64,000 bases of DNA from assembly GCA_963835825.1 (NCBI GenBank), contig CAWIGZ010000001.1:744001-808000 (forward strand). Reading direction: 5' to 3'. The position numbers and the translations under genes were made by a program. The stretch is from JADGRB01 sp963835825. Lineage in GTDB: Bacteria > Myxococcota_A > Polyangia > Fen-1088. The notes under the pieces are model-generated. The model searched no databases and was not told the origin of the DNA. It saw only the letters and a list, made by a program, of their open reading frames with translations. Numbering within the stretch: the first letter of the stretch is position 1; each line of letters starts with the position of its first letter. Below are positions 17,815 to 27,238 of the stretch, piece by piece.

Positions 17815-18720
17815 TCACCGCTTCCGCTTCTTGGCCTTGTTCTTGTTGGGCGCATGCAGCTTGGGCAGCTTGGGATGGCTGACCAGGAACTCGCCCACCC
17901 GCGCCAGCATCGCCGGCGTCGCCACCTGATGCCCGCCGCCGCGCACCGTCCACAGCTCGACGCTGCCGAGCGGACAGTCGGCGTAGCTCTCGATCTTCGT
18001 CTCGGCGCCGGGGAGACGGGGATCGAGATCGACCGCCGTCGTCCTTGGTTTGGTCTCGGCCTTCCCTGGGCGCAGGCAGCCGAGGCGCTCGGCCCAGTCG
18101 TGGAATGTTTCGGGCGCCGACGGGTGCGGGTCGGCGGCGCGGTTGTCGAGCACGTGCCCGCCGCCGTAGCGGACGACCGGATCGGCGTCGCCGTGGATCT
18201 CCAGCACGGCGATCTTCGACACCGGCGCGCAGGCCTCCTCGGGCGCCCGCCCGGCGCCGCCGATGCTGACGATCGCCGCCAGCCGATCGTCCATGTAGCA
18301 GGCCAGCCGGTGGGCCATGAACCCGCCGTTCGAGAACCCGACGACGTAGACCCGGGCCGGATCGATCTCCGGACGCTGCGTCCAGTGGTAGATGAGCTCC
18401 TCCAGCCGGGCGACGTCGTTGACCGCCTTGCCGTCGAAGTTGCAGCAGGCGCCGCCGGCGTTCCAGAAGCGCCGCCCCTCGCGATCGAGATTGCCGTCGG
18501 GGGCGACCAGGACCATCCGGTGGCGCTGGGCCAGCGCGCGAATCTGGGGGCTGGTCAGCGCCTCGCTGCCCGAGCCGCCGAGGCCGTGCAGGTAGAGCAG
18601 CAGCGGCAGCCGCTCGTTCGGGGCGCGGTCGGCCACCGGCAGCACGTGAACCTCGGGATCGGCGGCGGCCGCCCGCGCCCAGACGGCCAGCGACAGCAGG
18701 ATGAGCAGCCCCCGGGTCAT
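17815..18720 (-). CDS. Secreted alpha/beta hydrolase, PHB-depolymerase/feruloyl-esterase-like (LpqC type)
   Basis: This is a 301-residue exported serine esterase. It has a signal peptide (GLLILLSLAVWARAAA), the oxyanion region LLYLHGLGGSG near residue 42 and the nucleophile motif GFSNGG near 127. The Asp of HGDADPVV near 171 and a C-terminal His (GGGHQV) complete the triad. This set is typical of the extracellular depolymerase/feruloyl esterase group acting on ester-linked polymers. Six cysteines may form disulfides. The C terminus is Lys/Arg-rich (NKNKAKKRKR), unusual for an exported enzyme and perhaps a surface-binding tail. The true substrate is unknown. Confidence 0.85.
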   Translation of the reverse strand: MTRGLLILLSLAVWARAAAADPEVHVLPVADRAPNERLPLLLYLHGLGGSGSEALTSPQIRALAQRHRMVLVAPDGNLDREGRRFWNAGGACCNFDGKAVNDVARLEELIYHWTQRPEIDPARVYVVGFSNGGFMAHRLACYMDDRLAAIVSIGGAGRAPEEACAPVSKIAVLEIHGDADPVVRYGGGHVLDNRAADPHPSAPETFHDWAERLGCLRPGKAETKPRTTAVDLDPRLPGAETKIESYADCPLGSVELWTVRGGGHQVATPAMLARVGEFLVSHPKLPKLHAPNKNKAKKRKR

Positions 18721-18766
18721 CGCGGTCGGTGGAGCATCGCACCGTTTTCGCGATAGCCTCCGCGAA

Positions 18767-19658
18767 ATGAGCGTGGCGCGCCTTCACCTGGTCGACGGGA
18801 CCTACGAGCTCTACCGGGCGCACTTTTCGCCGCGCCCCGGCCACCTGGATCCGACCGGCGCCGACCGCAAGGCGACGGTGGGGCTGGTGGCCTCGCTGCT
18901 CGTCGCTGCTGTCCGAGGCGGAGGAGGCGGTCACCCACCTGGCCGTGGCGTTCGACAACCCGATCCGTTCGTTCCGCAACGACCTGTTTCCCGAGTACAA
19001 GAGCGACGAGGGCGTCCCCCCCGAGCTGCGCGCCCAGTTCGATCCCGTCGAGGAGGCGGTCCGCGCGCTGGGCGTGACCGTCTGGTCGATGAACGAGCAC
19101 GAGGCCGACGACGCGCTGGCCTCCGGCGCGCGGCGGTTCGCCGAGGAGGTCGGCCAGGTGCGCATCATGACGCCGGACAAGGATCTCGCGCAGTGTCTCC
19201 GCGGCGATCGCGTGGTCCAGGTCGATCGCCGGCAGCGCAAGGTCACCGACGAGGCGACCTTTCGCGCGGCGCGCGGCTTCGGCCCCGCCAGCGTGCCCGA
19301 CTTCCTGGCGCTGACCGGCGACACCGCCGACGGGATCCCCGGGCTCCCCGGGTTCGGCGAGAAGGGCGCCTCGCTGCTGATCGGCGCCTACGCCCACCTC
19401 GAGGCCATCCCCGACCAGCCGATGCGCTGGACGGTCAAGCCGCGCGGGGCCCTGCAGCTGGCGGCGACGCTGGCCGCCCAGCGCGAGGAGGCGCTCTTCT
19501 ACCGCCGGTTGGCGACGCTGGTCGACACGGTGCCGCTCGCCGAGTCGCTCGACGATCTCCGCTTCCGCGGCGTCCCGCGCCGGCGGTTCGAGGCCTGGTG
19601 CGACGCGGTCGGCGCCAACACGCTCCGCACCGTGCCCAGACGCTGGGCCGACGAATAG
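18767..19658 (+). CDS. 5'-3' exonuclease, PolA N-terminal-like (one apparent frameshift near 18902)
   Basis: This is a FEN-like nuclease of the type fused to DNA polymerase I but here free-standing. It starts RLHLVDGTYELYRAHF with a metal-binding Asp, then FDNPIRSFRNDLFPEYKSDE, EADDALAS and IMTPDKDLAQCL (metal-site acids). The helix-hairpin-helix GDTADGIPGLPGFGEKGA binds DNA. An extra base near 18902 splits the N-terminal 45 residues from the rest; its removal gives 296 residues. TAGCCT seven bases before the ATG and no ribosome site suggest a leaderless message. The enzyme would remove flaps or RNA primers. Confidence 0.88.
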
Positions 19659-19680
19659 TCGCAACGGCAACGGGATGGTC

Positions 19681-19743
19681 CGCTCCGCTTAGCTCTTCGG
19701 TGGGGCCCCGTCCGCCCCCGCTTGAACCGAGCGTAGCGGAGCG
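19681..19743. terminator. Long inverted repeat between convergent genes
   Basis: Fifteen-base arms (CGCTCCGCTTAGCTC at 19681 and GAGCGTAGCGGAGCG ending at 19743) pair with two mismatches, enclosing a 33-base loop that itself contains GGGGCCCC. The location between the convergent exonuclease and LamG genes fits a bidirectional terminator. Confidence 0.5.
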
Positions 19744-19753
19744 ACCTCCAGCG

Positions 19754-20543
19754 TTAGTTTCCGACCGGGGCGGTCGAGGGGACGCGGCTCGGCATCAGCG
19801 ACGCGACGCCGTCGCCGAGCGTGACGCTGTTGCCGGAGCCGGAGAGATCGACCGAGCTGCCACCGTTGATCGCGTCGTCGAAGGTCCAGTAGGCGACCAG
19901 CCCCGTCTGCGCGCCGGCCGGCGTGTGGGCCCGGTCGGCGGCGATCTGGGCGGCGGTGCGGGTCACCGCCCAGACGCGCACTTCGTCCATCAGCCCCTTG
20001 AACTGGTTGCCCGACCCGTCCGTCCCCAGCCAGGCGGACGTCGGCGTCCGATCGTCCGCCGCGACCGTCTGGGAATCGACCTGCGGCGCCGTCCAGGTAC
20101 AGCAGGTGGGTGGTGCCGTCATAGCTGTAGGCGACGTGATGCCAGGTGCCGGCGGGCGGCGTGGTCGGCGCTTGCACCAGGACGCGGTCGGCGTAGACCC
20201 GCCAGGCGGCGAGGGCGCCGTCGTGAAGCCCCAGCTGCACGCCGCTCTGGAAGTCGGTGCGCAGGACCAGGAAGTCCTGCGTGCCGGTGGCGGCCGCGTA
20301 GTTGATCCACATCTCCAGCGTCTGCGGTCCGCCGACGAAGCCGAACCCGGCGTCGCCTGCCGTCGCGTACTCGTTGTCGCCGTCGAAGCTGAGCGCGTAT
20401 CCGGCGGCGCTGCCGTCGACGATCGGCGGGATGTCGAAGACGAGGCCGTCGCGCGGCGGCGGGCCTCCGTCGGAGGCCGGTGACCGCTGCTGCGCGCCGC
20501 AGGCGGCCAGCAGCGCGGCGCCGGCAGCGACCGCCGCGACCAT
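19754..20543 (-). CDS. LamG-domain lipoprotein (one apparent frameshift near 20085)
   Basis: This is a lipoprotein with a concanavalin/LamG-like beta sandwich. The signal VAAVAAGAALLAAC ends at the lipidated Cys. The domain is marked by ALSFDGDNEY, LEMWINYAAATGTQDFLV, WHHVAYSYDGT, FKGLMDEVRVW and the closing LVAYWTFDD. It probably binds carbohydrate or protein at the surface. The frame shifts near 20085, where deleting one base joins LLYLDG to PQVDSQTVAAD. The ATG at 20543 is preferred over an upstream TTG. It lies downstream of a sigma/anti-sigma pair on the same strand and may be their target. Confidence 0.8.
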
Positions 20544-20621
20544 CGAGCGAGCTCGCCTCGGGGGCACGGGCGCGATCGTACGAGGACGGCGCGCGGCGGA
20601 CAAGGCGACCGTGCCGCCGGC

Positions 20622-21306
20622 TCAGAGCGCCGGCCGGGCCAGAACCCGCTCGGCGGCCGAGCGGAAGCGGCCTTGCGGGTACTCTCTCAAGTAACGCCCG
20701 GCGAACCTGGCGGCCGCCGGGCTGTGCCGCGCGTCGGCCGCTTCGATCGAGAGCGCGACCGCCTCTTCGGCGAGCGCGCCGCGGGGATGGGTTCGCAGGT
20801 AGGCAGCCAGCAGCCGGCTGGCACGCTCCGGATCGCGATCCTGGCGCAGCGCCTGGATGGCCGAGACGACCAGCGACGGATCCTCGGACTTCGCGGCCCG
20901 GGCGCGGTGGATCGGAGGCGGCACGATCACCGGCTGGCCCGTCGGCTCCGCCGTGGGCTCCAATTCGGTGATCGGCGCGAGCTCGGCGCGGGCGCGGGGA
21001 GCGCGGTGCGCCGCTGGGACAGGCGCCAGCAGCGATCGGCGCGGGCCGGCGAACCGGAATCTTCCAGCGGACGCCGAAGACCGCGGCGGTCGCCGCGCCC
21101 GCGACCAACAACATGCCAGCCGCCATCGCCGCCCGGAGCCCGAGCCGGACGGTCCGCCGCCGTTCGTGGTGACGGCTGTAGACGGCGCTCAGCGACTGCC
21201 GCTTGCGCGCCTCCGAGATCACCACCGGCTCGCACGCCTGGACCAGCTGAGCCAGCTCCGCCTCCGCCTCCGTGCACGCCCCCTGGCTCTCAATCAATCG
21301 CTCCAC
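20622..21306 (-). CDS. Putative membrane anti-sigma factor (one apparent frameshift near 21027)
   Basis: About 228 residues once one base is removed near 21027. The N-terminal cytoplasmic part is about 55 residues and contains ACEPVVISEARK. One membrane segment follows (GLRAAMAAGMLLVAGAATAAVFG), then a Pro/Ala-rich linker and a periplasmic helical-repeat domain (RASRLLAAYLRTHPRGALAEEAV, FAGRYLREYPQGRF) reminiscent of TPRs. It starts at GTG two bases after the sigma stop, with GGAGG nine bases before, so coupling is strong. Position and topology suggest it holds the sigma factor inactive until a periplasmic signal arrives. No zinc-type anti-sigma motif is evident. Confidence 0.65.
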
Positions 21307-21308
21307 CG

Positions 21309-21951
21309 TCAACGCCCTCCGCCGAGCTTGCTGTTGTGCTGGCCGTCGGCTTTGCTCGCCGACGCGAGCAGCGCCGTCATCTTCTTGCGCGCGCGATGGA
21401 TGCGCGCCCGAACCGTGTTGGTGGGCACCGACTGCATCTCGCTGATCTCTTCGGCGGTGTAGCCCTCGATCTCGAACAGCACGAAGGCGGCGCGCAGCGG
21501 ATCGCTCAGCTTCGACAGCAGCAGTTCGAGGCTCCGTTGACGCTCGCGCGTCTCCAGCATCATCACCGGTGTCGGCCTGGCCGAGGGGACCTCGGACGAA
21601 AGGGCGATGCTTCGCCGGAAGATGTACTTGATCCAGACCAGGCGCCGGTAATCCCGCACCTGGTGCGCGGTGATGCGGTAGAGCCATCCGGCCAGGTTGC
21701 GGCCGTCGAAGTCGTGCAGCCGCCGGTAGACGACCACGAAGACGTCTTGAATGAGATCGTCCTGATCGGCGGCGGGCCCGCCCAGCGCGCGGATCCAGCG
21801 GGCCACCTCGGCGTAGTAGGCGTCATAGATCGCCTGGAAGCTGTGGACGTCGATCGCGGCCCGTTGCGGATGCGCCGCCGGCGTCGCGGCCGCCTCGCCA
21901 GGCAGCGGGCTGCGCCGGGATTGTCCGTGTCTGCGTCTGCTTGAACGTCAT
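21309..21951 (-). CDS. ECF sigma factor (one apparent frameshift near 21908)
   Basis: This is a sigma-70 family extracytoplasmic-function factor. Region 2 is seen as DQDDLIQDVFVVVYRRLHDFDG and LAGWLYRITAHQVRDYRR. Region 4 is LSDPLRAAFVLFEIEGYTAEEI then TNTVRARIHRARKKM. The ATG at 21951 gives MTFKQTQTRT; an extra base near 21908 interrupts the first 20 residues, and removing it continues into FQAIYDAYYAEVARW. Without correction, the conserved part starts at 21806. The next gene encodes the likely anti-sigma factor. Confidence 0.88.
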
Positions 21952-22038
21952 GGCCAGCTGCGACGGCGAGAGAGCATCAGCTTACCTGAGCGGATCGGGC
22001 GAGTCATCCGCCGTCGAACGTCGGGAGGGCGGCGCGTG

Positions 22039-22069
22039 GCTCTTCGCGGCGTGAAGAAGCGAAAAGAGC
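22039..22069. terminator. Hairpin between the lyase-like gene and the sigma operon
   Basis: GCTCTT-CGC and GCG-A-AAAGAGC form a nine-pair stem with one bulge. It lies downstream of the lyase gene and upstream of the sigma gene. No T tract follows, so factor-independent termination is uncertain. Confidence 0.3.
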
Positions 22070-22101
22070 GCGGCACCAATTCCCGGATCCGGCCCCCTAC
22101 G

Positions 22102-22892
22102 TCACAGGGTCCCGGTCGGGGTGACGCGCGTCAGGCTCACCGCGGCATCGTCGATGTAGATGACCGACTCGGCGGGTGAGAGCCCGTAGGTCTTGCTGGC
22201 GACCGTCCAGTAGACCGTGCTGTTCGGGCCGAAGGGACGGTGAATGTCGTAGTCGAGCTGACCGTCGAGCCAGACCGTGAGCTGTCCGCTGTCGTCGTTC
22301 ACGTTGCGATAGAACGTCTCGATCTGGAACCACCGGCCGACGGGGACCAGGATGGCCGGATCGGGCGTCGGCGAGCGCAAATAGGCGGCCCGGTGATCGT
22401 AGACGCTCAAGATCAGATCGCCGTTGGGGAGGCTGCGCAGATCGATGTCGAGCAGCTGGCCGATGACTCCCGCGTCGCCGCTGGGCGGGACCTGGAACTG
22501 GACGATCGACCAGTCGGCGGTCGTCTGGTAGGCGCGCGGCAGATAGAACCAGACGCTGTAGTACGCCTCGGCGGGATAGTCGTCCTGGCGCCACAGATGG
22601 ACGCGTCTCGCTGGTCGAGACGGCGCCGTTGGTCAGCTTCACCGAGTACCGGCCGGTGTGCGCGACGTCGGTCGAGACGGCCAGCGACGTGTCCGGCAGG
22701 TCCGCCGCGGTGCCCCCTTTGCCGCCGGCGGTCCATTCGCTGAGATCGCCGGTCTCGTGCCGCGCCGACCAGAGGATGCTGTTTCCCAGGTTGAGGTGCG
22801 GATCGCAGGCCGGCAGCGCCAGCAAGGCCACCAGCGCCAGTGGGATCAGGGCGCTGCTTGCGGCGGGCGGCCATTCGTCTCGCGGCGATCAT
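22102..22892 (-). CDS. Heparin-lyase-I-like polysaccharide lyase lipoprotein (two apparent frameshifts)
   Basis: A lipoprotein signal (LIPLALVALLALPAC) is restored when one C is removed near 22850. The mature part begins ILWSARHETGDLSEW and continues through YYSVWFYLPRAYQ, WSIVQFQ, VGRWFQIETFYRN and GQLTVWLDGQLDYD. This is the jelly-roll pattern shared by heparin-lyase-I-type (PF14099) and LamG proteins. A second extra base near 22600 breaks the middle. The ATG at 22892 overlaps the upstream stop (ATGA). Whether it cleaves or only binds a polysaccharide cannot be told; lyase catalytic residues were not identified with confidence. Confidence 0.6.
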
Positions 22893-23942
22893 GGCTGAAC
22901 CGCCAGTCCCAGCGTCGCGCCGACCCAGAACGCGGGCGTGTGCCCCACCGTCCCTTGCGGCATGAGCGTGACGTCGTAAGGCCTCGGGAAGACCTCCGCG
23001 TGAACGCCGGCGAGGCCGAGCAGCCGATCGCTCAGCCGTCCCGCGTGCGCCACCACGCCGGCGCGCAGCCCGAGATCGAGCCGCGTCCCCGACTGCGGAT
23101 CGGTCGTGTTCGTTCCCCGGTCGCGAAAGACGGCGCCCGCCGACGCCGAGGTCGGCGACCAGATCGAACGCGGTCCGGGTCACCAGCGGAAATCGAATGC
23201 CGAGGTCGAAGGGGACCCGAAGCTCCGTCGCGCTCACGCTGCCGAAGTCGATCGACCCCGCCGCGATCCCGACCGCTCCGACGGGCCCGACGCGCTTCGG
23301 TCCGGGCGCGACGCGGAGCTCGCCGCCGAGCGCGACCGCCAGCGGCGATCCGGGGCGCGGCGCCAAATCGATGAGGAAGGCGAGCTCCAGGCGGACCGGC
23401 CTCCGGGCCACCACGGGCGCGGCAGTCACGACAGCTGGGGGCGGCGGGGCCGGTGGGGCTGGTGGAGGCGGCGGCGGTGGTGGCGGCCGCGCGTCGAGCA
23501 GGACGTCGGGCGGCATCAACGTCAAGACGATGAAGACCGCGGCGAAACGGGCGCGGTGATCGCAGTCGTGCGCGAGGTCGCGATAGACCCGCAGCCGATC
23601 GATCCCGTTGGCGTTCACCGACACGCGGTAGGTGTCGCCCAGATCGGAGACTTCGACCTTCGCGGTCGAGGCGAAGCGATCGAGATCCCCGGCCGGGACG
23701 ATCGAGGCGATCGCCTTCCAGATCGCGTCGCTGTCGGGGCACGCTCCGCTGACGGTGACCGCCACCGGGGCAACCGGCGTGGCTGGCTCGGGTACCGGCG
23801 CCGGCTGCGCTCCCTCCGGCGGCGACGCCCAGGCCGGCTTCTCGCCCGGTGCGAACGGGGCCGCGGCGACGGCCAGCAGGAGAAGCGTCCAGCGACGCGC
23901 GGCCAGGGCGCGGGCGAGCGCGCGCCAGTCGGGCCGCTTCAA
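22889..23942 (-). CDS. Outer-membrane-barrel-like protein with proline-rich linker (one apparent frameshift near 23136)
   Basis: About 350 residues. A signal peptide follows a TTG start at 23942 that overlaps the upstream stop (TTGA). The N-terminal periplasmic domain (about 40-150) contains ACPDSDAIWKAIASIVP. A poly-Pro linker (RPPPPPPPPPAPPAPPPP) follows, and the C-terminal half has alternating beta strands (RLELAFLIDLAPR, FDLGIRFPLV, LDLGLRAGVVAHAG) ending in WVGATLGLAVQP. The domain order matches the protein at 37806-38888, so the two may be functional analogues. An extra G near 23136 breaks the frame. Function unknown; a surface or envelope role is inferred. Confidence 0.6.
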
Positions 23943-24991
23943 AGGCCGAGCACCCGCCTGGCCTCGGCGGTCGGGTCGGCGTTGGTGCGGGCCCCCAGCG
24001 TGTAGCGCACGCGCAGGGAGGCGCTCTGGCCGATCCGCAGGTCGCGGAGCGGCGAGAGGAGCTCCAGCTCGACGTAGGGGAGCGCCTCGTCGGAGCTGGT
24101 GTAGATCTGGGCGTGCGCGCCGTCCGGCCATTCGTCCGCGGGGTCATGCGCGTCGGCGACTGTTTCGATCAGGAGATGCGCCGCGCCGCCGAGCCAGAGC
24201 AGCGCGTCGCCGTCGCTCACCACCATCGTCTTGGCGGCGGGATCGCGGGACAGCGAGAGAAGCCGGCCTTCGACGCTCAGGTCCTTCGGCCGGGTGGGGA
24301 GGCGCTGCGCGAAGCCGCCGGCGAAGGTCGAATGCGCCGGAAGCCGCATGAAGATGCGCTCGGGTGAGACCAGCTGGGTGATGGTCCAGACGCCGGCGCG
24401 GAGCGGCTGGCCGGCCAACTTCTCGTACGAGGTCTCGACGGTCACGATCGGCTTGTCCGGAGCGAGCGCGATGGTCCTTCGTACCCGCAGGCCGTACGCG
24501 GGATCGACGGGGGAGAGCAGCTCGACCGTGTCGCCGACGATCCGGCCCTCGTATGGCGAGGCGTCGAACGTCTTGGGCGGCGGCCACCCCTTGCCCGCGA
24601 TCTCTTCCCAGCGCGACTGCGGCGCCGGCCAGGCCTTGTCGCCCCCCAGGTTGATCCAGCCGTTCTCGTCGCCGCCCAGGGCGGGGCCGATCCCGGGGTG
24701 GCTCCAGAGGGGGCCGGACGCGGCGTCCGAACCGGCTCCGCCGAGCAGCGCGAACTGCATGATCCGACCGATGCCCGGGACGACCGTCACCTCGGCGACG
24801 CGGTTGCGCAGGACCAGCGCCTCCCAGCCGTGGAAGGAACGCTTGGTGACGACCACGGTGGCGGGAGCCGCCGGCGACCGCGCCGCGGGCGATCGCCCGC
24901 CGCACGCCGCCAGGCCGACGGCCACCAGAATCAGCCCGACCACCAGGACAAGAGAGAGAGGCATGCAGTGCTTCCGGAAGGGAGACATCAT
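23939..24991 (-). CDS. DUF4380 (aldose-epimerase-like) lipoprotein
   Basis: This is a 350-residue lipoprotein. The signal PLSLVLVVGLILVAVGLAAC ends at the Cys. The mature domain matches the DUF4380 pattern: NRVAEVTVVPGIGRIMQF near residue 65, GWINLGGDKAWPAPQ near 110 and WTITQL near 210. The fold is thought to be galactose-mutarotase-like, binding sugars. The ATG at 24991 overlaps the methyltransferase stop (ATGA), and an ATG at 24964 is the alternative. It sits in a four-gene operon with a methyltransferase, a barrel-like protein and a lyase-like protein, which fits handling of an extracellular glycan. Confidence 0.8.
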   Translation of the reverse strand: MMSPFRKHCMPLSLVLVVGLILVAVGLAACGGRSPAARSPAAPATVVVTKRSFHGWEALVLRNRVAEVTVVPGIGRIMQFALLGGAGSDAASGPLWSHPGIGPALGGDENGWINLGGDKAWPAPQSRWEEIAGKGWPPPKTFDASPYEGRIVGDTVELLSPVDPAYGLRVRRTIALAPDKPIVTVETSYEKLAGQPLRAGVWTITQLVSPERIFMRLPAHSTFAGGFAQRLPTRPKDLSVEGRLLSLSRDPAAKTMVVSDGDALLWLGGAAHLLIETVADAHDPADEWPDGAHAQIYTSSDEALPYVELELLSPLRDLRIGQSASLRVRYTLGARTNADPTAEARRVLGL

Positions 24992-25683
24992 CGTCGCCGC
25001 CGCGCGCGGATGGCAAGCACGGCGGGGAAGGGGGGCTCGGTCGCCGACATCGCGTCGCGCACTTCTTCGATCTCCAACCCAGCCGCCTGACAGGCCGACT
25101 GGTGCGCGCCGTAGAGATGGACGTGGTGCTCGACCAGGAAGGCATGGCCGTTCGCCGAGAAAGAGCGGGCGCGACCTTGCAGCGCTGCGAAGGGATGGAA
25201 GTCCGAGTAGACCAGCGCGCCCCCGGGGCGGAGCACGCGCCCCAGCTCGGCGAGCGCAACGGCGAGCGCCGCCACGTGACCGACCGCCAGGCCGCAGACG
25301 ACCAGATCGAACCGCGCATTCGCAACCGGAAGGGCGCGCAGATCGCCGCGCGCGATCGCCCCCAGCCCGCGAGCCTTTCGCAGCATCTCCGACGATGCGT
25401 CGACGCCGACCGCCACCGCCGCCCCCCGCGCGCGCAGGAGCTCCAGATACCGTCCGGTGCCGCAGGCCACGTCGAGCGCCTTCTTCCCCACGACGTCGGG
25501 CAGGAGCTCCAGCAGGGTTGCCTGCTCGAGGCGCATGAACGGGTTGTGCGCGTCGGCGGAATACGAGTGGGCCAGCCGCGCGTAAGCCTCCTGGACGCCG
25601 ATCGTCGGCGGGGAAACCTTCCCGTCCGGGTCGCGCATGCGGCGCCAGGCCTGGCGGAGGACCTGTCTGACGGAGAAGGGCAT
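24988..25683 (-). CDS. Class I SAM-dependent methyltransferase
   Basis: This is a 231-residue UbiE/Methyltransf_11-type enzyme. Motif I, which binds SAM, is ALDVACGTGRYLELL near residue 68. It is followed by the acidic loop VGVDASSEML, a DLRALP segment and the post-motif LVVCGLAVGHV, then VLRPGGALVYSDFHP. The substrate is unknown; small-molecule methylation is typical. It is the first gene of a tightly overlapping minus-strand operon and divergent from the GT39-like gene at 25739. Confidence 0.85.
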   Translation of the reverse strand: MPFSVRQVLRQAWRRMRDPDGKVSPPTIGVQEAYARLAHSYSADAHNPFMRLEQATLLELLPDVVGKKALDVACGTGRYLELLRARGAAVAVGVDASSEMLRKARGLGAIARGDLRALPVANARFDLVVCGLAVGHVAALAVALAELGRVLRPGGALVYSDFHPFAALQGRARSFSANGHAFLVEHHVHLYGAHQSACQAAGLEIEEVRDAMSATEPPFPAVLAIRARRRR

Positions 25684-25724
25684 CGCGGCGGGTCGTCCAC
25701 TTTACCTCGATGCGGCGGGGGCGG

Positions 25725-25730
25725 TACGGT
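25725..25730 (+). promoter_or_regulatory. Putative -10 element before the GT39-like gene
   Basis: TACGGT lies eight bases before the GTG at 25739. It supports that start codon and a leaderless message. No Shine-Dalgarno was seen. Confidence 0.35.
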
Positions 25731-25738
25731 GGCCCGTC

Positions 25739-27226
25739 GTGCCGAACGCGCGCTTCGACCGGGCCGCCTGGCCGTTCGGCGTCGCCCTCCTGATCGCGGG
25801 CGTCACGCGGCTCTCGTTCCCGTTCGACGGCCTCTACGGGCAGGACGCGTTCGCCTATTTCCGGTTCGCCCGGGCGATCGGGCCGCATCTGTGGCACGGG
25901 ACGCCGTTGCCGGCGCTGTTCTGGCCGCGCGGCTATCCAGCCGCGGTGGCGGCGCTGCTGCCCCTCGCCGGCGGCGGCCCGTTCGCCGGGCAGCTGGTCA
26001 GCGCGCTCGCCACCGCCTGGGCCGCGGCGGCCACGTTCCTGCTGGTGCGCGAGCTCGACCGCAGCGGCGGCCTCCCGGACAATCCGACGGCGCGCGTCGC
26101 CGCCGGGATGTGCGTCGCCGCTTCGGGAATCGTCTTGCGCACCGGACAGGTGGTCATGGCCGACGGTCTCGCCATCGGCCTCGCCGCCACGGTCCTCTGG
26201 TGCTTCGCGCGCTTTCTGCGCGAGCGGAGCGGCCCCTGGCTGATCGCGTGCGCGCTCGCCCTCGCCGCGGGCGCGGTGACGCGCTGGCAGCTCGGTCTGC
26301 TGGCGCTCCCGCTGGGCGCGGCGGCGCTGAGCGACAGGCGTGCGCGCGGGACGTCCGCGCGGTGGGGGTGGTGGGCGGCCGCGGTGGCCGCCGGGCTGGC
26401 CGTGCTGATCCCCCAGCTGGTGGCGGCGCATCAGGTTCCCCGCGCCCTCGAACAGCACGAGTGGCTCCAGCGCTGGAACCTGCTGAACGCGCTCAGGCGC
26501 GATTTTCACGACAGCGAAGCGCACTTTCGCTACCGCCTCCCCGTCGGGATCTTCTACCTCGCGCGGCTCGGCTGGCCCGACGCCCTGTTTCCGACGGTGA
26601 CGGCGCTCGCCGCGGTGGGCGCCTGGTCGATCGTTCGGGCGCGCCGCCGCGTCGAGCTCGCCCTGCTGATCGGGTGGGTGGCGGTCACCGTCGTGTTCGT
26701 CTCGGGGATCCCCTACGAGAACCCGCGCTTCCTGTGGCCGACGCTCCCCGCGCTCGGTGCGCTGGCGGGCATCGGTTGTCGCGCCGTGCGGGAGCGTCTG
26801 CCGGAACGGGGGCGGTCGCTGCTGACGCTGGGGCTGGCTGCTTCCCTGGCGGCGGGGGTCGCCTTCGGGGCGCGCGAGCACGCGCGCACGGTGGCGCGCA
26901 AGAACGCCGACCGGGCGCTGGTCGACTGGATCGACGCCCAGGTGCCGGCCGGGACGACGCTGTTGATGTCGGGCGGGACGCTGATGGCCGAGCACTACGG
27001 GACGGCGCGCCTTCGCGACACCTATCTCTTGTCCCCCGCCGAGGTGCCGTCGCTCCTCGCCCGCGACTGCCCCTGCCTCTATCTGGAGGATCCCACGGAG
27101 ATCGAAGGGAGACAGAGCGGGCTTGCGCCGCAGCAGGTCTTCGAGACGCTTCGTCGAACCGCGGGGCTCACGCCGATCGCGACGCGTCCGCCGTTGATCC
27201 TGTTTCGGGTCGGGCCGCCGCGGTGA
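25739..27226 (+). CDS. GT39/ArnT-like polyprenol-phosphate-sugar glycosyltransferase
   Basis: This is a 495-residue membrane glycosyltransferase with about ten membrane helices. The first periplasmic loop carries DGLYGQDAFAYFRFARAI, with the acidic residue expected for the PMT/ArnT (GT-C) fold. VTRWQLGLL and YENPRFLWPTLPAL follow, and a soluble C-terminal domain of about 100 residues closes the protein. Such enzymes move a sugar from a lipid carrier to lipid A, protein or another acceptor in the periplasm. The start is GTG; an ATG-led alternative in the same frame would run back into the divergent gene. The acceptor is unknown. Confidence 0.78.
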   Translation: MPNARFDRAAWPFGVALLIAGVTRLSFPFDGLYGQDAFAYFRFARAIGPHLWHGTPLPALFWPRGYPAAVAALLPLAGGGPFAGQLVSALATAWAAAATFLLVRELDRSGGLPDNPTARVAAGMCVAASGIVLRTGQVVMADGLAIGLAATVLWCFARFLRERSGPWLIACALALAAGAVTRWQLGLLALPLGAAALSDRRARGTSARWGWWAAAVAAGLAVLIPQLVAAHQVPRALEQHEWLQRWNLLNALRRDFHDSEAHFRYRLPVGIFYLARLGWPDALFPTVTALAAVGAWSIVRARRRVELALLIGWVAVTVVFVSGIPYENPRFLWPTLPALGALAGIGCRAVRERLPERGRSLLTLGLAASLAAGVAFGAREHARTVARKNADRALVDWIDAQVPAGTTLLMSGGTLMAEHYGTARLRDTYLLSPAEVPSLLARDCPCLYLEDPTEIEGRQSGLAPQQVFETLRRTAGLTPIATRPPLILFRVGPPR

Positions 27227-27238
27227 GGGCGCGCGCGG

